Origin: Caryophanales bacterium UBA5026
GTDB lineage: Bacteria > Bacillota_I > Bacilli_A > RF39 > UBA660
Direction of reading: 5' to 3'
Assembly: GCA_002416285.1 (NCBI GenBank)
Contig: DICM01000027.1
Span: forward strand, 40,242-72,938
DNA: 32,697 bases
The notes under the pieces were generated by a model. That model did no database searches. It saw only the letters and a list, made by a program, of their open reading frames with translations, and was not told the origin of the DNA. A program made the position numbers and the translations under genes. Shown here in pieces: positions 1-5,635 of this stretch; the first letter of the stretch is position 1; the number at the start of each line of letters is the position of its first letter.

Positions 1-692
1 GTGGGTGGGCAAAGAGTAAGACAGCAACCATCACTTATCAAAGTGGATATACAAATCAGTTCCGTGTACTATCTGGAAGTGCAACCTATAGTGGAACCGC
101 AGTTACCCATAATACTTGGATCACAATTAGTGGAACGAGTGCCGGAATTGTATTTAATAGTAATGGAAGTGTGGAAGCAAGAAGTACGGATGGAATTAAT
201 ACGGTCACTTCATCAACCTTAACCATCAGCCAAATTGATACGACAGCTCCAGTAGTAGGTAGTTTAAGTATCGCGTCCACGAATGGAAGTTACAATGCCT
301 TAACTACAACGATTACATCGAATGTAACAGACAACTCGGGAGCAAGTATGCAGATGTATATTAGTAATACCGGATACGAGACTGGAGGATCATGGGAAGC
401 TTATAGTACCAGTAAGTCATGGAATGTCGGAGGAAGTCTCAATGGAGGAACGAGAACGATCTACATTACTTACATGGATCAAGCAGGAAACAAGATCAAC
501 AGAACGATGACCTATACTGTTTACTATGAATGTGGAAGTGGAAATACGACCACCAGTTATGGAGGATGGGGAAGTTGTAGTACCTCTTGTGGAGGAGGAA
601 TCCAAAATCGAAGTGTAACAGTAACGGATAATAAGACAGGAAAGACCTGTTCGACATCAACAGGAAGTCAAGCTTGTAATACGCAGAGTTGT
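1..692 (+). repeat. Copy 1 of a dispersed stalk/TSP1 repeat (partner at 6840-7528)
   Basis: This stretch aligns with 6840-7528 almost without gaps (offset 6839 at the left end, 6836 at the right, a net 3-base difference near nt 530-545). Most differences are single bases and many are synonymous. Similarity ends abruptly just after the last cysteine codon of the TSP1-like module. The left limit is set by the window edge. Confidence 0.85.
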
Positions 693-1115
693 GATTTGAT
701 TGTATTAAATGGTGGTTCTTCAAATTATAGTTGGAATACTTATTTGAATTCCTTTGGAAATGGAGCCTTTGTTTCTAGAGGAAGTTATTATGAATTTTTT
801 GCACGAAGTCCAGGAGAAGAATCGACAATTGTCAGCGGTGCATGGATTACAACAACTATTGATGTAACAAATTATAGAAAATTAGCTATCGATTACGAGA
901 TATTAGAATCAGCTGCTGGTAATAATATTTCATTTCAAGTTTATTTATGTAATAAAGTTCCTAGTGACAAATACCCAAGTTGTGAATTCCGTAGTGTTTT
1001 TGGAAATGCTATTGATATTTCTACAGTAACAGGACATCAATATTTGCGTTTGAATGCCACTGGAGATTCGGGTTATAAAAAAGTCAAAATTACCTCCATT
1101 CGGTTCGTTCCTTAA
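1..1115 (+). CDS. Large surface protein with Ig-like and thrombospondin type 1-like modules (5' end outside window)
   Basis: The reading frame is open from base 3 and runs to TAA at 1113-1115; the start lies upstream of the window. The visible 370 residues begin inside an Ig-like module (SGWAKSKTA...), pass through a second beta-rich module, and reach a cysteine-rich module at about nt 527-692 containing GGWGSCSTSCGGG. That pattern (W, CSxSCGGG, R, then three more Cys) matches a thrombospondin type 1 repeat. A final ~140-residue domain with YEFFARSP and ending SIRFVP is not recognised; its alternating pattern suggests a beta sandwich. The first 692 bases closely match 6840-7528 in the complete paralog, so the missing N terminus probably also carries a prepilin-like signal, but this is inference. 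Likely a cell-surface or pilus-tip adhesin; the ligand is unknown. A terminator follows at 1164-1187. Confidence 0.8.
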   Translation, partial: GWAKSKTATITYQSGYTNQFRVLSGSATYSGTAVTHNTWITISGTSAGIVFNSNGSVEARSTDGINTVTSSTLTISQIDTTAPVVGSLSIASTNGSYNALTTTITSNVTDNSGASMQMYISNTGYETGGSWEAYSTSKSWNVGGSLNGGTRTIYITYMDQAGNKINRTMTYTVYYECGSGNTTTSYGGWGSCSTSCGGGIQNRSVTVTDNKTGKTCSTSTGSQACNTQSCDLIVLNGGSSNYSWNTYLNSFGNGAFVSRGSYYEFFARSPGEESTIVSGAWITTTIDVTNYRKLAIDYEILESAAGNNISFQVYLCNKVPSDKYPSCEFRSVFGNAIDISTVTGHQYLRLNATGDSGYKKVKITSIRFVP

Positions 1116-1163
1116 TCACTATTAGTATTTTTATTGTAATTAGAAGAATCAGTAATTATCATT

Positions 1164-1187
1164 AAAAGATCATTTCGATCTTTTTTT
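1164..1187 (+). terminator. Intrinsic terminator of the surface-protein gene
   Basis: Stem AAAAGATC (1164-1171), loop ATTTC, stem GATCTTTT (1177-1184), followed by a T run to 1187. The recX promoter -35 begins two bases later. Confidence 0.85.
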
Positions 1188-1188
1188 C

Positions 1189-1217
1189 TTGCAGCAAGAA
1201 CAAATGTTTGGTATAAT
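1189..1217 (+). promoter_or_regulatory. Promoter of recX, extended -10
   Basis: TTGCAG (1189-1194), a 17-base spacer and TATAAT (1212-1217), with TGG just upstream of the -10 (extended -10). The predicted start of transcription is only about ten bases before the recX ATG. Confidence 0.7.
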
Positions 1218-1233
1218 GTTTGTGAGGTGAACT

Positions 1234-2013
1234 ATGAAACTATTGAAATTAAAAAAATTAAGTAATCAGAAGTACCGTTTAGAATTAGAACATGGTGTTA
1301 AATTTACAACTTATGATGAGATTATTTTAAAATATAATCTACTTTATAAAAAAGAAATTGATTCCGAGTTGTATGAAAAAATGATTCGTGAGACAGAACA
1401 TTATGATAAATATTATAAAGCGTTAAAACAGATAAGTATTAAACTTAGAAGCATATATGAAATAAAACAGTATTTAGAAAAACTAGAACTAAATAATCAA
1501 GATCAGGAACGGATTATAAATGATTTAAAAGATAAAGGGCTCTTAGATGATGACAGATATATGAAGGCTTTTATCTCTGATCGTGTTCACTTGTCTACTG
1601 ATGGTCCAAAGAAAATTAAAGAGGAACTACTAAAACAAAAGATAGATGAAGAGAGTATCGATGAGTGCTTAAACTCTTATGAAGATGATATCTGGGAAGA
1701 AAAGATTAGCACGCGTATTTTAAAGCGTCAAGCATCAAACAAATCCACTTCTAATTATTTATTTCAACAGAAAATAAAAAGAGAATTGCTGGAACTAGGA
1801 TATGAGATAAATCATATTGAAAAAGTCTTATCTTCGATTTGTTTAATTAATCACACAATTGATAAAGAAGGAACAAAGATTTTAAGAAGACTGGAAAAGA
1901 AGAATCTCGGTGATCAACTTTGGTATACCTTAAAACAGAAGCTTTATCAAAAAGGTTATTCGGGTGATGAAATAAATGACTTTATAGACCAAAAGAAAAC
2001 TGCTATTTACTAG
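1234..2013 (+). CDS. recX: Regulatory protein RecX
   Basis: The 259-residue product matches RecX, which binds RecA filaments and modulates RecA recombinase activity. The middle shows the typical helical repeats: a YKALKQISIKLRSIYEIKQYL segment from about residue 60, then LLDDDRYMKAFISDR with the LxDDxRY signature, then GPKKIKEELLKQKI. The length fits the long Bacilli form. A GAGGTG ribosome site at 1223-1228 supports the ATG at 1234. It stands alone under its own promoter, with no recA beside it. Its last 11 bases overlap the convergent prsA-like gene, and the two stop codons lie in one shared hairpin. The identification is secure at family level. Confidence 0.92.
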   Translation: MKLLKLKKLSNQKYRLELEHGVKFTTYDEIILKYNLLYKKEIDSELYEKMIRETEHYDKYYKALKQISIKLRSIYEIKQYLEKLELNNQDQERIINDLKDKGLLDDDRYMKAFISDRVHLSTDGPKKIKEELLKQKIDEESIDECLNSYEDDIWEEKISTRILKRQASNKSTSNYLFQQKIKRELLELGYEINHIEKVLSSICLINHTIDKEGTKILRRLEKKNLGDQLWYTLKQKLYQKGYSGDEINDFIDQKKTAIY

Positions 2014-2022
2014 CAGTTTTTT
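1996..2022. terminator. Bidirectional terminator shared by recX and the prsA-like gene
   Basis: Stem AAAACTGCTA (1996-2005), loop TTTAC, stem TAGCAGTTTT (2011-2020). T runs leave the stem in both directions. The recX stop TAG (2011-2013) and the complement of the convergent gene's stop (2003-2005) pair with each other in the stem. Confidence 0.9.
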
Positions 2023-2968
2023 GATCGTATTGTGTTTTTAAAGTATCATCATTGATTGATAAATTATATTTTTTACGGATGTCGATAAGGGTATTATTAT
2101 ATAAATTACTATCATTATCTAAATAGTTTTCTGCTAATGCATTTAAAACATCTTCTTTTTTGTCTTTTAATGATGGTTTTGCAGTAGCACTTACTCGTAA
2201 AATGACATGATATCCATAAGTACTTTTTACAGGTTCTTTTGTATATTCACCGTCTTTTAAGGCTACCGTTGCATTGAAGAATTCATCGACAACGTTTCCT
2301 TTGGTAAAGTTTTCGATTAGACCATCACTATCTTTACTACCGGTATCTTCTGAATACTCTTTTACTAAGTCTTCCCATTTAGAACCATTGTTCAATTTTT
2401 CAATTACTTCCTTCGCTTTTGTTTTAGCAGCCTCTTCGGCAGCAGTTTGTTCTTCATCAGTGCTAGAACTTGTCGCAGTAGACTTGATTAAGATATGTTT
2501 AGCAGTGTAGTTGCCATAAATATTTTCTTCGTAATATTTATTGATTTCATCCTCTGTAATTCTATTTTCTTTCAAATATTTTTTTACTAATTCTTTCTTT
2601 TTATAAGAAGCAATATTATAGTTTAAGAAATCTGTTTGACTAGCAAATCCGTACTGACTTAATACGGAATCAACATCTAATGATGAAGCCTCTGCTTGAT
2701 TTTTTAAATAAGACAATTGTCCTTTCGCATAATCCTCCGCATCAGAACTATCGGTTATTTCTTTGTTTACAATATAACTATCAATGGTATCGATAATATT
2801 GCTTACACCGTATTGTGATTTTAATTCATCAAATAGCTCTTCAGCAGTGATTTTCTTTCCATCGATACTCGCTATAACTTGTTTTCCATCTTGTAATTCT
2901 ACTTTCTTGCCACAACCAGTTAGTAAGAAAAGACCAGCTAGTGTAACTAAGAATAATTTCTTTTTCAT
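2003..2968 (-). CDS. prsA: PrsA-type foldase lipoprotein (parvulin peptidyl-prolyl isomerase)
   Basis: This 321-residue protein starts with a lipoprotein signal (basic MKKK, hydrophobic core, lipobox LLTGC with Cys19 as the lipidated residue). A helical chaperone-like region follows (about 35-145), then a parvulin rotamase domain from about residue 150: YTAKHILIK, later WEDLVKEYSED, and YGYHVILRV near the end. PrsA proteins sit on the outer face of the membrane and help exported proteins fold. The ATG is preceded by AAAGGAGG on the minus strand at good spacing. It is monocistronic, with its own promoter, and shares a terminator with recX. It could be another SurA/PrsA-like foldase rather than the strict PrsA ortholog. 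Confidence 0.9.
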   Translation of the reverse strand: MKKKLFLVTLAGLFLLTGCGKKVELQDGKQVIASIDGKKITAEELFDELKSQYGVSNIIDTIDSYIVNKEITDSSDAEDYAKGQLSYLKNQAEASSLDVDSVLSQYGFASQTDFLNYNIASYKKKELVKKYLKENRITEDEINKYYEENIYGNYTAKHILIKSTATSSSTDEEQTAAEEAAKTKAKEVIEKLNNGSKWEDLVKEYSEDTGSKDSDGLIENFTKGNVVDEFFNATVALKDGEYTKEPVKSTYGYHVILRVSATAKPSLKDKKEDVLNALAENYLDNDSNLYNNTLIDIRKKYNLSINDDTLKTQYDQKTASK

Positions 2969-2996
2969 TATGATCCTCCTTTAATTTACAATTAAT

Positions 2997-3025
2997 ATCT
3001 TATCAAAATTTTCTATAAAATACAA
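2997..3025 (-). promoter_or_regulatory. Promoter of the prsA-like gene
   Basis: Read on the minus strand: TTGTAT (3020-3025), a 17-base spacer and TAAGAT (2997-3002). The ribosome site AAAGGAGG follows downstream. Confidence 0.6.
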
Positions 3026-3062
3026 CAAAAATAAATATTTTATTGTATTTTAGTCTGAAGTA

Positions 3063-3091
3063 TTCACCAATGTTGAATATTTCCATAGAAT
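3063..3091 (+). promoter_or_regulatory. Candidate promoter of the two mini-protein genes
   Basis: TTCACC (3063-3068), 17 bases, TAGAAT (3086-3091) fits a weak vegetative promoter. The same bases also read as AC, 17 bases, CATAGAATA, which resembles a sigma-K site. The sequence alone does not separate the two. Confidence 0.45.
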
Positions 3092-3124
3092 AATGTGAAA
3101 AGATAAAAAAAGGAGGAATGCTTT

Positions 3125-3208
3125 ATGTGTAACACAGGAGTATCTGGAGCAGCTATCGTTTTAGTACTATTTATTCTTCTAATCATCATATTAGGTGCTT
3201 ATATTTAA
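3125..3208 (+). CDS. YjcZ-like single-span membrane mini-protein (27 aa)
   Basis: A 27-residue protein beginning MCNTGVSGAA and continuing as one hydrophobic helix to LGAYI. It resembles the YjcZ family of tiny transmembrane proteins, which in Bacillus are linked to sporulation but also occur elsewhere. The ribosome site AGGAGG (3111-3116) is eight bases before the ATG at 3125; an earlier ATG at 3118 lies too close and opens only four codons. It is followed 21 bases later by a second mini-protein gene with an equally strong ribosome site, so the two are probably co-transcribed. The strong translation signals support a real gene despite its size. The function is not known. Confidence 0.75.
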   Translation: MCNTGVSGAAIVLVLFILLIIILGAYI

Positions 3209-3229
3209 GCTAGTAAGGAGGTAATTTAA

Positions 3230-3361
3230 ATGGCTTGTAATAATGCTTGCAATAACACTTGTGGTGAGCAAAAAGGCTGCGGCTGCGGCTACAATGCAAT
3301 CATCATTATCGTACTTTACATTTTATTAGCGATTATTTTAGGATCTTGTCTTTGTTTCTAG
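3230..3361 (+). CDS. Cysteine-rich single-span membrane mini-protein (43 aa)
   Basis: A 43-residue protein: an N-terminal segment with five cysteines (Cys3, 7, 11, 17, 19, the last two in GCGCG), a hydrophobic helix from about residue 23 to 38, and a CLC ending (Cys40, Cys42). The layout recalls YjcZ-type proteins with an added Cys-rich head, which might bind metal or form disulfides; that is inference. The ribosome site AAGGAGGT (3215-3222) sits seven bases before the ATG and is close to a perfect anti-16S match. It is the second gene of a two-gene unit ending in the terminator at 3372-3398. Confidence 0.75.
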   Translation: MACNNACNNTCGEQKGCGCGYNAIIIIVLYILLAIILGSCLCF

Positions 3362-3371
3362 AATCGCTACT

Positions 3372-3398
3372 AAAAAAAGGCCTAAGCCTTTTTTTTGC
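3372..3398. terminator. Bidirectional terminator between the mini-protein genes and the CmpB-family gene
   Basis: Stem AAAAAAAGGC (3372-3381), loop CTAA, stem GCCTTTTTTT (3386-3395), T runs both ways. Outer arms AATCGC (3362-3367) and GCGATT (3397-3402) can extend the stem. The minus-strand gene's stop codon falls in the loop. Confidence 0.88.
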
Positions 3399-4014
3399 GA
3401 TTTGGGTAAATGTTGTTCATCCAGTCATCAGGATACCAGTCATCCATAATCCTTTGAACATGGGAAGTAGCTTTAATTCCTCTTTCTCGTTCATCTTGTC
3501 TTATTCCGGCACAAACACTCAATATGACATCAATTATTAGAAAAATAGCTAGTCCAGTGGTGAAGACCAAGCCGTATTTATTATCAAAAAAGGTAACTGA
3601 TTTTAATAGTAATGGATAAGCTAATTTAACAAACAATAATCCAATAATACCCCAACAGAGCGCATGGAATAAACTTGTTCTACCATTGATATTTAAAAAA
3701 TATTTTGAATAATCCCACGAGATTGTTCCAAATACATACTCTTGAATAATTGAGCATATCCACTCAAAGAATCCCCCGAGAAATGTCCCTATGAGAAGGA
3801 TCTTTATAGGGTTTTTAAATCGTGCAACGGTTAATACAAAAAACATGGCACCTAATCCATAAACTTGGGAAAAGGGACCATAAATTAGACCTTGTCTGCT
3901 CTCCCAAAAACCATGCTTTAGATAATGAAGAATCATTTCATGGAGATAACCAAATATGGAACCAAAGACAAAGGTCCAAAAAAGTAATAAGAAAATTTCT
4001 TTTCTTTTATGCAT
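3382..4014 (-). CDS. CmpB-family multi-spanning membrane protein (putative ABC-transporter type IV family)
   Basis: The 210-residue product has about five hydrophobic segments and matches the PF06541-type family by its motifs: FGSIFGYLHEMIL near the N terminus, RQGLIYGPFSQVYGLGA, then GGFFEWICS and ISWDYS. The family is labelled a putative ABC-transporter permease, but no ATPase lies nearby and transport has not been shown for this type. The C-terminal tail (about residues 170-210) is hydrophilic and ends in a run of basic residues. The ATG at 4014 is preceded by AGGTG on the minus strand. It is divergently transcribed from the CcdA-thioredoxin gene, and the shared promoter region holds 10-bp-phased CAATT repeats. 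Confidence 0.8.
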   Translation of the reverse strand: MHKRKEIFLLLFWTFVFGSIFGYLHEMILHYLKHGFWESRQGLIYGPFSQVYGLGAMFFVLTVARFKNPIKILLIGTFLGGFFEWICSIIQEYVFGTISWDYSKYFLNINGRTSLFHALCWGIIGLLFVKLAYPLLLKSVTFFDNKYGLVFTTGLAIFLIIDVILSVCAGIRQDERERGIKATSHVQRIMDDWYPDDWMNNIYPNRKKKA

Positions 4015-4040
4015 ATTATCACCTACAACATAATATGTAT

Positions 4041-4049
4041 ATTATAGCA
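4041..4049 (-). promoter_or_regulatory. Extended -10 promoter of the CmpB-family gene
   Basis: On the minus strand TGC precedes TATAAT (4041-4046), forming an extended -10. No -35 at standard spacing is convincing. Confidence 0.6.
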
Positions 4050-4051
4050 CA

Positions 4052-4095
4052 CAATTCGTGTCAATTTTCGACAATTTCACAAATATTACACAATT
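4052..4095. repeat. Phased CAATT direct repeats in a divergent promoter region
   Basis: CAATT occurs at 4052, 4062 and 4072, exactly ten bases apart, and again at 4091, between the two divergent -10 elements. One helical turn spacing is typical of sites for an oligomeric DNA-binding protein. No known regulator was recognised. Confidence 0.5.
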
Positions 4096-4122
4096 GAAAG
4101 ATTTCTGCTTTTTCATGACGTA

Positions 4123-4131
4123 TGTTATAAT
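4123..4131 (+). promoter_or_regulatory. Extended -10 promoter of the CcdA-thioredoxin gene
   Basis: TGT directly precedes TATAAT (4126-4131). A -35 at standard spacing (TTCTGC, 4103-4108) is poor, so the extended -10 likely carries recognition. Confidence 0.65.
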
Positions 4132-4153
4132 AGATATAAATTGGAGGCTGAAC

Positions 4154-5308
4154 ATGTTTGAACTTAATTTTATTGTAATCTTTGTAGGTGGCTTTCTTTC
4201 CTTTTTTGCTCCTTGTATTGTTCCTATTTTACCTCTTTATTTTGGATATTTAAGCGGGAATGCAAAGACGATTCAAGAGGATGGAACAATAGAATATAAA
4301 CAATCAAAGATCTTTTTATCCACTGTTTTATTTGTCCTTGGTATATGCACTGCCTTCTTTTTACTTGGACTATCCTTTTCACTGATAGGTAATTTTTTTC
4401 AAAAATATCGTGATCTGATCGCATTTATAAGCGGTTTTATCATCATATTATTTGGTTTGTTTCAATTGGGAATATTAAAATTTTCGTTTTTTCAAAAGGA
4501 ATATAAGATGCATCAAAGGATGAACCCTAATAAACTTAGTTATTTTTCAACTTACCTTTTAGGTTTCACCTTTAGTTTCGCATGGACTCCATGCGTTGGA
4601 CCAGCACTATCTAGTGTGCTTTTGTTAGTTGCGAATAGTTCAAAAATAATTGGTCTTTTCTATATCCTACTTTATTCACTTGGCTTTATTATTCCATTTT
4701 TAATATTAGGTTTATTCACTACTACTATTTTGAATTTTATGAAGAGATATCAGACTAAGATTATGAATATAGTTAAGTACTCTGGTATTTTAATTTTACT
4801 GGTTGGTATTAGTTTAGTTTATAAAAACGGATATTCACTTTATCAAAATACGAAGAAAGATCCTGAAGTATTAGCTGTTTTTTCAGATCAATTCGGCAAA
4901 GAACATACTTTAGATCAATATAAAAATAAAATTATTGTGCTAAGTTTTATTGATCGTGGCTGTGTTGCTTGTCAGGAAGAAATGCCGCTAATCGAAAATC
5001 TATACAATTATTACAATAAAAATAATGGGGATGTTATTGTACTTGGAATTATGAAGGTGAATAGTTACGATACTACAGAGAGAATCGAAGCATACTTAGA
5101 AAAAAGTGGATATCATTTTCCTGCTCTTTATGATATTAACGATATCTTAGAGAATAGATATAATGTAAAAGCATATCCAAGTACTATTTTTTTAGATATG
5201 AAAGGAAACTATATGTCAGAAATAGTAGGAATGTTAAATGAAAACTATGTTCATGAGGTTATTACCGAGATGGGAGCACATAGTTCTTGTGGAAAAATAG
5301 CTTGTTAG
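4154..5308 (+). CDS. CcdA/DsbD-type membrane electron carrier fused to a thioredoxin-like domain
   Basis: In this 384-residue protein the N-terminal two thirds form a six-helix CcdA domain that carries reducing power across the membrane. It shows FFAPCIVPILP with Cys21 and FAWTPCVGPAL with Cys147, the expected redox pair. From about residue 242 a TlpA/ResA-like thioredoxin domain follows, with active site CVAC (Cys270, Cys273) and a cis-Pro region AYPSTIFLD. The chain ends SSCGKIAC, a further Cys pair. This arrangement lets one protein collect electrons inside and reduce disulfides outside. The start at 4154 is chosen over an upstream ATG at 4058 because GGAGG (4143-4147) and the promoter both point to it. 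Neighbouring genes do not reveal the substrate; no cytochrome c genes are seen. Confidence 0.9.
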   Translation: MFELNFIVIFVGGFLSFFAPCIVPILPLYFGYLSGNAKTIQEDGTIEYKQSKIFLSTVLFVLGICTAFFLLGLSFSLIGNFFQKYRDLIAFISGFIIILFGLFQLGILKFSFFQKEYKMHQRMNPNKLSYFSTYLLGFTFSFAWTPCVGPALSSVLLLVANSSKIIGLFYILLYSLGFIIPFLILGLFTTTILNFMKRYQTKIMNIVKYSGILILLVGISLVYKNGYSLYQNTKKDPEVLAVFSDQFGKEHTLDQYKNKIIVLSFIDRGCVACQEEMPLIENLYNYYNKNNGDVIVLGIMKVNSYDTTERIEAYLEKSGYHFPALYDINDILENRYNVKAYPSTIFLDMKGNYMSEIVGMLNENYVHEVITEMGAHSSCGKIAC

Positions 5309-5310
5309 TA

Positions 5311-5338
5311 TTGACAGAGTTCTTTTAATGGATATAAT
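5311..5338 (+). promoter_or_regulatory. Strong promoter of the 66-aa protein gene
   Basis: Consensus TTGACA (5311-5316), a 16-base spacer and consensus TATAAT (5333-5338). Both hexamers are perfect, the strongest match in the window. Confidence 0.8.
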
Positions 5339-5360
5339 AATGGTGTAGACAGGGAGTAGG

Positions 5361-5561
5361 ATGTATATGAAAAATCAAAAATATCAATTTTTAAAAGGGT
5401 TACGGACTTTATTAGTAAGTGTTACTAAAACACCAACAGTATCTGTACCAAGTGCTAAACCGACAGAAGAATCTAGAGAAGCATTTAGAAAAGGAGATTA
5501 TCAAAAAGATTTAAGGTTAAAAGAACTTGCAGACATTGAAATGAAAAGATCTAAGGTATAA
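5361..5561 (+). CDS. Unknown small soluble protein (66 aa)
   Basis: No family is recognised. The product is hydrophilic and basic at the N terminus (KNQKYQFLKGLRTLL), has a proline-containing linker (VPSAKPTEESRE) and ends in a charged segment, KDLRLKELADIEMKRSKV, that could be a helix. There is no signal peptide or membrane span. The ATG at 5361 follows AGGGAG (5351-5356) closely; the ATG at 5367 has better spacing and would give 64 residues. A consensus promoter just upstream and its own terminator (5553-5577) argue for a real, well-expressed monocistronic gene. Low complexity with flexible ends suggests a small partner-binding protein, but this is inference. Confidence 0.6.
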   Translation: MYMKNQKYQFLKGLRTLLVSVTKTPTVSVPSAKPTEESREAFRKGDYQKDLRLKELADIEMKRSKV

Positions 5562-5577
5562 ATACTATGCCTTTTTT
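5553..5577 (+). terminator. Intrinsic terminator of the 66-aa protein gene
   Basis: Stem AAGGTATA (5553-5560) pairs with TATGCCTT (5566-5573) with one G-T pair, loop AATAC, then a T run to 5577. The TAA stop lies in the hairpin. Confidence 0.75.
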
Positions 5578-5578
5578 A

Positions 5579-5607
5579 TTGACTTTTTTTTTGATAACCT
5601 ATAAAAT
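5579..5607 (+). promoter_or_regulatory. Promoter of the TSP1-bearing pilin-like gene
   Basis: TTGACT (5579-5584), 17-base spacer, TAAAAT (5602-5607). Hexamers and spacer are identical to those in front of the second pilin-like gene (10130-10158). Confidence 0.7.
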
Positions 5608-5635
5608 TGACTTAGATAGTAGGAGTTGGTTTTGT

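Noticed and set aside
1..222. Open frame 1 at the window start (73 codons)
   Set aside because: Frame 3 continues the surface-protein modules seen in the paralog at 6840-7528, so the frame-1 reading is a shadow.
5567..5635. Upstream ATG at 5567 as the start of the TSP1-bearing gene
   Set aside because: It would place 23 residues before the prepilin leader and lies in front of the promoter -35; the ATG at 5636 has a ribosome site.
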